Assembly: GCA_950097015.1 (NCBI GenBank)
Contig: CATNEN010000033.1
Span: forward strand, 1,984,001-2,048,000
Source of the DNA: Macrostomum hystrix
Lineage: Eukaryota > Platyhelminthes > Macrostomidae
DNA length: 64,000 bases
Direction: 5' to 3'
Shown here: positions 35,201 through 45,446 of the stretch, piece after piece
Layout: every line of letters begins with the position of its first letter
How positions within the stretch are numbered: the stretch's first letter is position 1
Position numbers and translations under genes: made by a program
Notes under the pieces: model-generated
The model's input: only the letters and a program-made list of their open reading frames with translations
What the model was told of the DNA's origin: nothing
The model's database searches: none

Positions 35201-37292
35201 TGAGTGTGGGATGCGAGCGGATGGGATCGGGGGGAGGGCGGAAGGGGGGTAGCAGCGGCGGCAAGAGATACCAGAGGAGGCTGCTGCGCAGGAATCTGAA
35301 GTTCTTTGTTTCTGGCAAGCTGACTGCGCGCCTATCTTTAGTGCGCCCGCCGGCACCTCGCCCGCTCAGCTTGAGAAACAAAAGATTGACTCGCTTTGGA
35401 AAGTAATGGCAGCGTGGGTGGCAACTAAGAGAAAGTGAAAGGGGATTTTCTCAGTCTGTTCTGCGCTTCCCGACTGCAAATTGCCAACAGCTGCAAAAGA
35501 GGCCAACAGAGCCAGGTTTGGGATTTCACCCGCCGCTTCCCCAGAGCAACGGTTTGCAATGGCAAGGAATGACAAGGCCAGAGAGACAGGCAGCAGATGT
35601 GTTTGCTGACTCGAGTTGAGAATGCTTGCAGCGGAAGACAAGTTCATTCTCAGTTGCGGCTAAGAAAGGCTCCGCTTGTGTTTTTTGTGTGATTCGCTGA
35701 TAACTATGACAAAAGAGATCATCAGAAATTACTCACATCTGTCCTGCTTGAGTCGTTGGAGGCGCCAGCGAGCCCTTATTGAAATTAGCGAATTATACTC
35801 AGAGCTCTGTTTTCCTATGAGCAGCTAAATGATCAAGCACGCAGCATGAATCTGTTTCTTATTGATTTTCTGCCTCCCTTGGAACAGGGTTTGTCCTCAA
35901 ATTCGAACCTTTGCGCTTCAGGGACAAAGCACTCGAGTTTGGCCTAATTCACAAGCGACTGTCTCCTAGCAGCTGCTGTGGCGAGACAATCATCCACTGA
36001 ACAAAATCTCATTTCGAGCTCCGACATATTGACTGACATTGCTAAGAGACTACACTCGTCTACTCTAACCCTCCTCCTCCTGCCTGACTCTCCTCCTCCA
36101 CTCTCACTCTCCTCCACCACTCTAACTCTCCTCCACCACTCTCACTCTCCTCCTCCACTCTAACTCTCCTCCTCCACTCTAACTCTCCTCCTCGACACTA
36201 ACTCTCCTCCTCCACTCTCACTCTCCTCCTCCACTCTAACTCTCCTCCTCCTCTCTAACTCTCCACCACTCTGACTCTCCTCCTCCACACTAACTCTCCT
36301 CCTCCACTCTGACTCTCCTCCTCCACTCTAACTCTCCTCCTCCTCTCTAACTCTCCACCACTCTGACTCTCCTCCTCCACACTAACTCTCCTCCTCCACT
36401 CTGACTCTCCTCCATTCTGACTCTCCTCCTCCACACTAACTCTCCTCCTCCACTCTGACTCTCCTCCTCCACTCTAACTCTCCTCCTCCATTCTGACTCT
36501 CCTCCACTCTAACTCTCCTCCACTCTGACTCTCCTCCACTCTGACTCTCCTCCACTCTGACTCTCCTCTACCCTGACTCTCCTCCACTCTGACTCTCCTC
36601 CACTCTAACTCTCCTCCATTCTGACTCTCCTCCACCCTGACTCTCCTCCACTCTGACTCTCCTCTACTCTGACTCTCCTCCACCCTGACTCTCCTCCACT
36701 CTGACTCTCCTCCACTCTGACTCTCCTCCACTCTGACTTTCCTCCACCCTGACTCTCCTCCACTCTGACTCTCCTCCTCCACTCTAACTCTCCTCCTCCA
36801 TTCTGACTCTCCTCCTCCACTCTAACTCTCCTCCACTCTGACTCTCCTCCACTCTGACTCTCTTCCACCCTGACTCTCCTTCACTCTGACTCTCCTCTAC
36901 TCTGACTCTCCTCCACTCTGACTCTCCTCCACCCTGACTCTCCTCCACTCTGACTCTCCTCTACTCTGACTCTCCTCCACTCTGACTCTCCTCCACCCTG
37001 ACTCTCCTCCACTCTGACTCTCCTCCACTCTGACTCTCCTCCACTCTGACTCTCCTCCACCCTGACTCTCCTCCACCCTGACTCTCCTCCACTCTGACTC
37101 TCCTCCACTCTGACTCTCCTCCACCCTGACTCTCCTCCACTCTGACTCTCCTCTACTCTGACTCTCCTCCACTCTACTCACAAGCGCAGTTCAGGGCTCA
37201 CTTCAGGTACTTGATGGAAGCAACACCCAGGCAGATCAGCAGCGAAAGGGTGCAGCACATCCAGACAAGGGCCTCCTCATACTGCTCCTGTT
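23241..37292 (-). CDS. Receptor-type protein tyrosine phosphatase, tandem domains D1-D2
   Basis: Fifteen exons: 37292-37202, 35774-35737, 34868-34702, 33321-33286, 32767-32674, 31795-31719, 31506-31372, 31297-31181, 29967-29819, 28123-27738, 27070-26994, 26569-26306, 24357-24148, 24005-23870, 23519-23241. Phases agree at every junction except inside 24357-24148, which needs a one-base correction. The first exon is a transmembrane segment (ALVWMCCTLSLLICLGVAS), followed by a basic juxtamembrane stretch and the helix before D1 (DPIDVAAFVREHRR). D1 keeps the signature HCSDGAGRTG (nucleophile Cys and Arg) and SYINASWID. It lacks a canonical WPD loop (WGPFDTP), has KNL for KNR, and GNLSQ for the Q-loop. 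D2 has SRCG instead of GRTG and Ser where the Cys should be (VVSSDGVSRCG). A Leu/Arg-rich tail of about 75 residues ends the protein. The family dephosphorylates phosphotyrosine at the plasma membrane. The ectodomain is unresolved; gene A exon 4 fits in phase. Confidence 0.9.
24055..24125. repeat. ATCCCATC-type simple repeat
   Basis: CATCCCATCTCATCCCATCC and variants, in the short intron between the D2 exons ending at 24148 and starting at 24005. Confidence 0.8.
24371..25056. repeat. 8/16-bp satellite GACAGAGT/GACATTGT in phosphatase intron
   Basis: Two octamers, GACAGAGT and GACATTGT, alternate with irregular order for nearly 700 bp; a GATAGAGT variant recurs. The array ends about 13 bp from the 3' splice site of the D2 exon at 24357, so on the gene strand its pyrimidines supply the polypyrimidine tract. 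Confidence 0.95.
25060..26300. other. Phosphatase intron, non-repetitive part
   Basis: Intron between D2 exons. Apart from the satellite at its far end I see no gene, SINE or exon in it. A GGGATCTGGGATCTGGGATC triplet lies at about 25616. Confidence 0.4.
26640..26935. repeat. Diverged ~60-bp tandem repeat in phosphatase intron
   Basis: AATAATGTACAATCAATCTA and TTTTTAGA...CACATTCAGTC recur about four times with substitutions. It fills the intron between the D2 exons at 27070-26994 and 26569-26306. Confidence 0.65.
27572..27692. repeat. 16-bp tandem repeat in phosphatase intron
   Basis: CTTGGGATCTTGAAGC, seven to eight copies, all identical. It lies about 45 bp inside the intron from the donor at 27737. 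Confidence 0.94.
28118..28780. repeat. Tandem duplication of an intron 3' end (about 400-bp step)
   Basis: The acceptor region of the D1 signature exon (28118-28400) recurs with about 15-20 per cent change at 28510-28775, including GCTGAAGATGAA, GACGTAATTT and the block CTAATGTACATTGCCCG. The second copy keeps a CTTCATCTTCAG acceptor but has no exon behind it, so it is a potential decoy site upstream of the real one. Confidence 0.7.
28781..29815. other. Phosphatase intron, unique part
   Basis: Intron between the WPD-region exon and the signature exon. No repeat or embedded gene is evident in this part. Confidence 0.4.
30017..30425. repeat. 26-27-bp tandem repeat in phosphatase intron
   Basis: Unit ACAGTCCCTGAACCAATCAG plus ACATAGA or ACATGGA, about 15 copies. 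It begins about 50 bp from the acceptor of the exon 29967-29819. Each unit contains an inverted CCAAT box (ATTGG on the gene strand). Confidence 0.94.
30853..31030 (+). mobile_element. tRNA-derived SINE in phosphatase intron
   Basis: The tRNA-like head GGGGTTGTAGCCGAGTGGTT has a good A-box (TAGCCGAGTGG) and, 40 bases on, a B-box (GGTTCGTTTCC). The body follows: GCAAGACACTTAACTATGCA, TTGCTTCAGTTCACCCAGCT and AAATTGGTACCAGC. Such a body is widespread in invertebrate SINEs. It lies antisense to the phosphatase. A diverged piece of the same tail is visible near 59915-60070. Confidence 0.8.
31806..32632. repeat. 20-bp satellite in phosphatase intron (about 41 copies)
   Basis: GAGTGGAGTAGATAGTTGGY with three subtypes (GGCGAG, GGTGAG, GGTAAG) in ordered blocks. 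It occupies nearly the whole intron between exons 32767-32674 and 31795-31719, stopping about 10 bp before the acceptor. Confidence 0.95.
32806..33222. repeat. 20-bp satellite in phosphatase intron (about 21 copies)
   Basis: GTAGATCAGTGGCGGGGTCA. On the gene strand each unit reads TACTGACCCCGCCACTGATC, which contains a TACTGAC branch-point-like heptamer. It fills the intron between exons 33321-33286 and 32767-32674. Confidence 0.95.
33846..34462. repeat. 21-bp satellite in phosphatase intron (about 29 copies)
   Basis: ACTCAGAGAGTCACTCAAAC plus T or C. Two internal CCCACTCAAACC junctions (34095 and 34275) mark a larger duplicated block of about 180 bp. Confidence 0.95.
34880..35730. other. 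Phosphatase intron, GC-richer unique part
   Basis: Between exons 35774-35737 and 34868-34702. The short open frames here show no motif. No embedded gene is called. Confidence 0.35.
36056..37178. repeat. 15-18-bp polypyrimidine satellite in phosphatase intron
   Basis: CTCCACTCTGACTCT with variants containing CTCCTCC and CACTCTAACTCT, over 1.1 kb. The plus strand is almost pure T/C plus spaced A and G. It sits between the transmembrane exon (37292-37202) and the juxtamembrane exon. Confidence 0.95.
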
Positions 37293-37371
37293 CTGCCGGC
37301 GGTTTGAGAAACGATGCGACAGTTCTTTCTTTTACCATGGAGTTTAAAAGATCTGCACAACCGAACTCTTT

Positions 37372-37795
37372 CCCTGCCTACTCTCTTCACTGCCTACTCT
37401 CTTCCCTGCCTACTCTCTTCCCTGCCTACTCTCTTCCCTGCCTACTCTCTTCCCCTGCCTACTCTCTTCCCTGCGTACTCTCTTACCTGCCTACTCTCTT
37501 CCCTGCCTACTCTCTTCCCTGCCTACTCTCTTCCCTGCCTACTCTCTTCCCTGCCTACTCTCTTCCCTGCCTACTCTCTTCCCTGCCTACTCTCTTCCCT
37601 GCCTACTCTCTTCCCTGCCTACTCTCTTCCCTGCCTACTCTCTTCCCCTGCCTACTCTCTTCCCTGCCTACTCTCTTCCCTGCCTACTCTCTTCCCTGCC
37701 TACTCTCTTCCCTGCCTACTCTCTTCCCTGCCTACTCTCTTCCCTGCCTACTCTCTTCCCTGCCTACTCTCTTCCCTGCCTACTCTCATACCCTG
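37372..37795. repeat. 16-bp polypyrimidine satellite upstream of transmembrane exon
   Basis: CTGCCTACTCTCTTCC, about 26 copies, highly uniform, with two copies carrying one extra C. Confidence 0.96.
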
Positions 37796-37799
37796 TCTA

Positions 37800-38495
37800 C
37801 TTATTTGCTGTTAACGCACAGATAACAGAAAAGTGAATGCTGTTGACAAAGCAGTACACAAATGTTAATAATAAGCTCTACTCACTCGAACTCATACTCG
37901 GCCGCGACAAGGTAGGTCAGGACGGTGCCGCCTCACAGTGTTTTGGCTTGATGTATAGTTCCGAACGGATTCTCATGATTTTATAATGACCATAACATAA
38001 ACTGAGTAATTAAATTAGCACGTCTGGCTTTCCACCCGCGCATCGGTGTAAATGTCAATGATTACGTAATAAAGAATTCACACCTCTAGCCAGAACTCTA
38101 CTAGTTCGTTCACATCTTCAGTCGGAGCTGGCCTAATTTAACAACAGTTTTAAACTTCCACGCCAAAAAGGTGCGAATTTTCGATCGGCCTACTTTAAGT
38201 AGTAGAACTAAAAACTACTTTCAATGTACAAAGATTCGATAATAACAAAATGTTTATTTATAAATATTCACAGCGGCTTAATTTACATTACCAATAAATA
38301 TCTCGACTTCACATACATAATACGAAAACGGGTTAAAAACTAGTCTTACAAAGAACCGCAAAGTGTTCAATCCTAAAAAGCATTGTTAAAATACAATACA
38401 AATAAAATTTTACAGTTTTATATGTAGAATACAGATTCCTAAAAATCAGAAGAAAGATTGTTTGGAATCTTCCTAACCAAGATTCTCTTGATTCG
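37800..38495. other. Stretch between gene A stop and phosphatase transmembrane exon
   Basis: AT-rich. Two short exon-like frames on the minus strand (38150-38096 and 37931-37886) have splice-like borders but the wrong phase for the transmembrane exon. The 3' UTR of gene A should extend into this part. Confidence 0.35.
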
Positions 38496-38499
38496 GGAA

Positions 38500-38812
38500 T
38501 CTTCCAAATTAGGAATCTCCCGAGTCAGGAATCTTCAAAATGACCCAGGAATCTTCTGAGTCAGGTATCTTCCGAATCAGGAATCTTCCGAATCAGGAAT
38601 CTCCCGAATCAGGAATCTCCCGAATCAGGAATCTCCCGAATCAGGAATCTCCAGAATCAGGAATCTCCAGAATCAGGAATCTCCTGAATCAGGAATCTCC
38701 CGAATCAGGAATCTCCCAAATCAGGAATCTCCCGAATCAGGAATCTCCCGAATCAGAAATCTCCCGAATCAGGAATCTCCCGAATCAGGAATCTTCCAAT
38801 TCAGGAATGTTT
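38500..38812. repeat. 16-bp tandem repeat next to gene A stop codon
   Basis: AATCAGGAATCTCCCG, about 19 copies. It begins directly beyond the stop codon of gene A, so it lies in the probable 3' UTR. Confidence 0.94.
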
Positions 38813-38819
38813 TGGCTCT

Positions 38820-41800
38820 CTAAGCATTTCTAACAGTATCGGCAGTGTCCGGGTGCTGCAGCAAGTGCTCATAATTTCCGGCTGTGGTCTGCCGGAATGA
38901 GCAGCTTCCGTTGGTCATCCGGTGCCTCAGAACCCGGCCAATGTGCCGATTGTCCAGAATTTCAAAGACGGGAACCACTCGGTCTTGATTTGCGGGGGGC
39001 GTGCTGACCAGCCGCAAACCCACCAAAACGCCGACTAGCAGGACGCCGACCACCGCGCCGGTAACCGCCAGTGGCAACGGGTGGTTGGGAGGAGGCGCTG
39101 CCGTCGGCAGGAGGCACTGCGAGTACAGAAAGTTGAACTCGCCTGGCACAGAGGCGCACTTGATTGGCGTGGACCCCATCGGGTAGTGCTGGCAGTGCGG
39201 CGACTGGCCGACTGCGGGCATGTGGAAACCATTCGATGGCTTTTTGAGCCGTTTGCAATTAATTTCTCTTTCATTGCTTGCACTGCTGCCTGTGTTCTTA
39301 GATTTCACTCTCTCAAATCCTCACTTCCGTCTCCTCCCTTCTCTCTCCTCTTGCCTCTCTCCTCTCTCACCTGTTCTCTCTCACCTGTTCTTTCTTCTCT
39401 CACCTCTTCTCCCTTCTCTCACCTCTTCTCCCTTCTCTCACCTCTTCTCCCTTCTCTCACCTGTTCTCCCTTCTCTCACCTCTTCTCCCTTCTCTCACCT
39501 CTTCTCTCTTCCCTCACCTCTTCTCCCTTCTCTCACCTCTTCTCCCTTCTCTCACCTCTTCTCTCTTCCCTCACCTCTTCTCTCTTCCCTCACCTCTTCT
39601 CTCTTCCCTCACCTCTTCTCTCTTCCCTCACCTCTTCTCCCTTCTCTCACCTCTTCTCCCTTCTCTCACCTGTTCTCCCTTCTCTCACCTCTTCTCCCTT
39701 CTCTCACCTCTTCTCTCTTCCCTCACCTCTTCTCCCTTCTCTCACCTCTTCTCCCTTCTCTCACCTCTTCTCCCTTCTCTCACCTCTTCTCCCTTCTCTC
39801 ACCTGTTCTCCCTTCTCTCACCTCTTCTCCCTTCTCTCACCTCTTCTCCCTTCTCTCACCTCTTCTCCCTTCTCTCACCTGTTCTCCCTTCTCTCACCTC
39901 TTCTCTCTTCTCTCACCTATTCTCCTTCTCTCACCTCTTCTCCCTTCTCTCACCTATTCTCCCTTCTCTCACCTATTCTCCCTTCTCTCACCTCTTCTCT
40001 CTTCTCTCACCTGTTCTCCCTTCTCTCACCTCTTCTCTCTCACCTCTTCTCCCTTCTCTCACCTCTTCTCTCTCACCTCTTCTCCCTTCTCTCACCTCTT
40101 CTCCCTTCTCTCACCTCTTCTCCCTTCTCTCACCTCTTCTCCCTTCTCTCACCTGTTCTCCCTTCTCTCACCTGTTCTCCCTTCTCTCAACTATTCTCCC
40201 TTCTCTACACCTCTTCTCTCTTCTCTCACCTGTTCTCCCTTCTCTCACCTCTCTCCGTTCTCTCAACTCTTCTCCCTTCTCTCACCTCTTCTCTCTCACC
40301 TGTTCTCCCTTCTCTCACCTCTTCTCTCTTCCCTCACCTCTTCTCTCTTCCCTCACCTCTTCTCCCTTCTCTCACCTGTTCTCCCTTCTCTCACCTGTTC
40401 TCCCTTCTCTCACCTCTTCTCCCTTCTCTCACCTCTTCTCCCTTCTCTCACCTCTTCTCCCTTCTCTCACCTCTTCTCTCTTCCCTCACCTCTTCTCCCT
40501 TCTCTCACCTCTTCTCTCTCACCTTTTCTCCCTTCTCTCACCTCTTCTCCCTTCTCTCACCTCTTCTCCCTTCTCTCACCTGTTCTCCCTTCTCTCACCT
40601 CTTCTCCCTTCTCTCACCTCTTCTCTCTTCTCTCACCTGTTCTCCCTTCTCTCACCTCTTCTCTCTCACCTCTTCTCCCTTCTCTCACCTCTTCTCCCTT
40701 CTCTCACCTCTTCTCTCTCACCTCTTCTCCCTTCTCTCACCTCTTCTCCCTTCTCTCACCTCTTCTCCCTTCTCTCACCTCTTCTCCCTTCTCTCACCTC
40801 TTCTCTCTTCCCTCACCTCTTCCCTCTTCCCTCACCTCTTCTCTCTTCCCTCACCTCTTCTCCCTTCTCTCACCTCTTCTCCCTTCTCTCACCTCTTCTC
40901 CCTTCTCTCACCTCTTCTCTCTCACCTGTTCTCCCTTCTCTCACCTCTTCTCTCTTCCCTCACCTCTTCTCTCTTCCCTCACCTCTTCTCCCTTCTCTCA
41001 CCTCTTCTCCCTTCTCTCACCTGTTCTCCCTTCTCTCACCTCTTCTCCCTTCTCTCACCTGTTCTCCCTTCTCTCACCTCTTCTCCCTTCTCTCACCTCT
41101 TCTCCCTTCTCTCACCTCTTCTCCCTTCTCTCACCTGTTCTCCCTTCTCTCACCTCTTCTCTCTTCTCTCACCTATTCTCCCTTCTCTCACCTCTTCTCC
41201 CTTCTCTCACCTATTCTCCCTTCTCTCACCTATTCTCCCTTCTCTCACCTCTTCTCTCTTCTCTCACCTGTTCTCCCTTCTCTCACCTCTTCTCTCTCAC
41301 CTCTTCTCCCTTCTCTCACCTCTTCTCTCTCACCTCTTCTCCCTTCTCTCACCTCTTCTCCCTTCTCTCACCTCTTCTCCCTTCTCTCACCTCTTCTCCC
41401 TTCTCCCACCTGTTCTCCCTTCTCTCACCTGTTCTCCCTTCTCTCACCTATTCTCCCTTCTCTACACCTCTTCTCTCTTCTCTCACCTGTTCTCCCTTCT
41501 CTCACCTCTTCTCTCTCACCTGTTCTCCCTTCTCTCACCTCTTCTCTCTTCCCTCACCTCTTCTCTCTTCCCTCACCTCTTCTCCCTTCTCTCACCTGTT
41601 CTCCCTTCTCTCACCTGTTCTCCCTTCTCTCACCTCTTCTCCCTTCTCTCACCTCTTCTCCCTTCTCTCACCTCTTCTCCCTTCTCTCACCTCTTCTCTC
41701 TTCCCTCACCTCTTCTCCCTTCTCTCACCTCTTCTCTCTCACCTTTTCTCCCTTCTCTCACCTCTTCTCCCTTCTCTCACCTCTTCTCCCTTCTCTCACC

Positions 41801-44596
41801 TGTTCTCCCTTCTCTCACCTCTTCTCCCTTCTCTCACCTCTTCTCTCTTCTCTCACCTGTTCTCCCTTCTCTCACCTCTTCTCCCTTCTCTCACCTGTTC
41901 TCCCTTCTCTCACCTCTTCTCCCTTCTCTCACCTCTTCTCTCTTCTCTCACCTGTTCTCCCTTCTCTCACCTCTTCTCCCTTCTCTCACCTCTTCTCCCT
42001 TCTCTCACCTGTTCTCCCTTCTCTCACCTCTTCTCCCTTCTCTCACCTCTTCTCTCTTCTCTCACCTGTTCTCCCTTCTCTCACCTCTTCTCTCTCACCT
42101 CTTCTCCCTTCTCTCACCTCTTCTCCCTTCTCTCACCTCTTCTCTCTCACCTCTTCTCCCTTCTCTCACCTCTTCTCCCTTCTCTCACCTCTTCTCCCTT
42201 CTCTCACCTCTTCTCCCTTCTCTCACCTCTTCTCTCTTCCCTCACCTCTTCCCTCTTCCCTCACCTCTTCTCTCTTCCCTCACCTCTTCTCCCTTCTCTC
42301 ACCTCTTCTCCCTTCTCTCACCTCTTCTCCCTTCTCTCACCTGTTCTCCCTTCTCTCACCTCTTCTCCCTTCTCTCACCTCTTCTCCCTTCTCTCACCTC
42401 TTCTCCCTTCTCTCACCTCTTCTCCCTTCTCTCACCTGTTCTCCCTTCTCTCACCTGTTCTCCCTTCTCTCACCTATTCTCCCTTCTCTACACCTCTTCT
42501 CTCTTCTCTCACCTGTTCTCCCTTCTCTCACCTCTCTCCGTTCTCCCAACTCTTCTCCCTTCTCTCACCTGTTCTCCCTTCTCTCACCTCTTCTCTCTTC
42601 CCTCACCTCTTCTCTCTTCCCTCACCTCTTCTCCCTTCTCTCACCTGTTCTCCCTTCTCTCACCTGTTCTCCCTTCTCTCACCTCTTCTCCCTTCTCTCA
42701 CCTCTTCTCCCTTCTCTCACCTCTTCTCCCTTCTCTCACCTCTTCTCTCTTCCCTCACCTCTTCTCCCTTCTCTCACCTCTTCTCTCTCACCTTTTCTCC
42801 CTTCTCTCACCTCTTCTCCCTTCTCTCACCTCTTCTCCCTTCTCTCACCTGTTCTCCCTTCTCTCACCTCTTCTCCCTTCTCTCACCTCTTCTCTCTTCT
42901 CTCACCTGTTCTCCCTTCTCTCACCTCTTCTCTCTCACCTCTTCTCCCTTCTCTCACCTCTTCTCCCTTCTCTCACCTCTTCTCTCTCACCTCTTCTCCC
43001 TTCTCTCACCTCTTCTCCCTTCTCTCACCTCTTCTCTCTTCCCTCACCTCTTCTCCCTTCTCTCACCTCTTCTCTCTCACCTCTTCTCCCTTCTCTCACC
43101 TCTCACCTCTTCTCTCTCACCTCTTCTCCCTTCTCTCACCTCTTCTCTCTCACCTCTTCTCCCTTCTCTCACCTCTCACCTCTTCTCTCTCACCTGTTCT
43201 CCCTTCTCTCACCTCTTCTCTCTCACCTCTTCTCCCTTCTCTCACCTCTTCTCCCTTCTCTCACCTCTTCTCCCTTCTCTCACCTCTCCTCTCTTCTCTC
43301 ACCTGTTCTCCCTTCTCTCACCTTTTCTCCCTTCTCTCACCTTTTCTCCCTTCTCTCACCTCTTCTCTCTCACCTTTTCTCCCTTCTCTCACCTCTTCTC
43401 TCTCACCTGTTCTCCCTTCTCTCACCTATTCTCCCTTCTCTCACCTCTTCTCTCTTCTCTCACCTATTCTCCCTTCTCTCACCTCTTCTCCCTTCTCTCA
43501 CCTATTCTCCCTTCTCTCACCTATTCTCCCTTCTCTCACCTCTTCTCTCTTCTCTCACCTGTTCTCCCTTCTCTCACCTCTTCTCTCTCACCTCTTCTCC
43601 CTTCTCTCACCTCTTCTCTCTCACCTCTTCTCCCTTCTCTCACCTCTTCTCCCTTCTCTCACCTCTTCTCTCTTCTCTCACCTGTTCTCCCTTCTCTCAC
43701 CTCTTCTCTCTCACCTTTTCTCCCTTCTCTCACCTTTTCTCCCTTCTCTCACCTCTTCTCTCTCACCTTTTCTCCCTTCTCTCACCTCTTCTCTCCTCTC
43801 TCACATCTTCTCTCTTCTTTTTCCTCTCTCCCTCCTGTTCTTTCTCCCATTTGTCTTCCTGCTCCCTCTCCTACTTTCTCCCCACTCTTCTCTCTTCCTC
43901 TCTTCGGTCCCAGGTCCCCAGCAGTTGGTTCAGGTAATGGAACTCACTCATGACTCTGCACTCGTCATAATTTGAGTCAGTGCACTCAGGTTGCAAAGCG
44001 TCTGTAGAATTCATGGCAGGCACTTCTTCGAGCTAAATTGAAATCGAAATCGTGAATGGTCTAGCACATTGTGAATGAGAATTAGTAAGCATATCAGAGT
44101 CATTTACCTTCCATTGGTATGCGAACCTACATCTCATATCCTTCGATGGGATTTTGAATGTGAAAAGCAGAAGATCGCGGCTGCTGGAGTCAGCTTGCAG
44201 CGACTGAAATGCACAATGTACATGGAGTCAAAACAGGACAAGATGTAACTAAACCAGTGGTCACAGCTATCACACCTGTCCTGTCGCGTTGAGATTGAGT
44301 CGAATCGGATCATCGCTGGTTCTATCGAATAGCAGGCAAGCTCTGTAGCGCATTGTTGCAGCCCTGGGACTGCCCGGCCTCAGCACAATGTGCAGCTCGT
44401 CTGTCTGCTTGCAGGCGTGCGCGAATTGGTTTGGCACGTCTTCTAGAGGAAACATAAAAACGAACAAAAAGACAGGTTGTAATTGCTTTTAAGTCAAATC
44501 GAGTGGCAACTCGCCCAGCTCACCTGCCAAAGCCAAGATCGCGCATAGCAACAGAAGCAGCGCCAGCAGCAGCAGTATTGCCCGGCTTAGCAGCAT
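38820..44596 (-). CDS. Gene A: single-pass membrane protein, unknown family
   Basis: Five exons on the minus strand: 44596-44524, 44442-44276, 44203-44108, 44032-43948, 39211-38820 (270 aa). Intron phases are 1, 0, 0, 1. Exon 1 is a signal peptide (MLLSRAILLLLALLLLLC, ending ALA). The ectodomain of about 150 residues has paired cysteines (FAHACKQTDE, YRACLLF, MRCRFAYQWK, PECTDSNYDEC, HCQHYP, IKCASVPG, YSQCLLP). The last exon adds a transmembrane helix (AVTGAVVGVLLVGVLVGLRL) and a cytoplasmic tail of about 70 residues ending near LLQHPDTADTV. No family recognised. It is the tandem paralogue of gene B. Its fourth intron is 4.7 kb, nearly all one satellite. Exon 4 ends in phase 1, which also fits the transmembrane exon of the phosphatase downstream, so the two may be isoforms of one gene; that is inference. 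Confidence 0.75.
39310..43850. repeat. 4.5-kb 19-bp polypyrimidine satellite in gene A intron
   Basis: CACCTCTTCTCCCTTCTCT with 14-bp short forms (CACCTCTTCTCTCT) and substitutions (CACCTGTTC, CACCTATTC, CACCTTTTC). Blocks of about 1.2 kb recur, for example the TCTACACCTC variant at 40204, 41462 and 42487. On the gene strand each unit reads GAGGTGAGAGAAGGGAGAA and so contains the 5' splice-site motif AG/GTGAGA. The long open frames on the plus strand are products of the repeat, not genes. Confidence 0.97.
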
Positions 44597-45074
44597 GACA
44601 GCGTGCTTACCACCTCGCCAGGTGAGGCTTTGTTTCTCGAGCCGCTGCCTGCAGACGTTTCTGCTTTTTCTATTTTTTTTAAAACTCGCACTGGGGTGAT
44701 AAGAGGGTGGGGAGAGTGTACACTGTCTGGGCCTGAACAGCCGCGAGCGAATTAAAATAGACTGAAAAACTGTGCGCCGAGAATGTACAAATGTACAGCT
44801 AGCTTAGCCAGAGCAGTCCGTCCTGTCCCTGCCTGTCTGTCAGCTCCACCGTCTCTAAAGCGAGTTGGTTCACTTTATTGTTCTATTCATTTCCTGAATG
44901 CTCACCGAATGCAGGCAGCAATGGAGTCATTTGGCTCAAGGATAAGCCAAGGAAGCCGAATAAATACGACTACGGTTTAGGAAAAAACATAAACTTAATA
45001 TTCCTGATAATAGGAATCACAGAAAAACTAATGCTTTTAGTTTTCATTCTTATGTTCTTTACTCAAGGACATGG

Positions 45075-45300
<226 letters not shown>

Positions 45301-45446
45301 AATTAAGCCTGATCGAGAGTGAATGTGTTATTTATTCGCATTTATTTGCCCTTCGATCAGCTCAATAAGCTTATATCGCATTTGACAGAACATAATAATG
45401 TTTAGTAGAATAAGACTATTGCACAACACTCTGTACAGTCGCTAGC

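Noticed and set aside
37886-37931. Possible phosphatase exon encoding VLTYLVAAEYEFE
   Set aside because: It has a good donor, but its end phase (2) does not fit the transmembrane exon (needs 1), and its acceptor is weak.
38096-38150. Possible exon encoding PAPTEDVNELVEFWLE
   Set aside because: Too short, phase 0 at the end and no compatible partner on either side.
39081-43953. Open frames of about 1,600 residues on the plus strand
   Set aside because: They arise from a 19-bp repeat lacking stop codons in these frames. The region is the fourth intron of gene A on the other strand.
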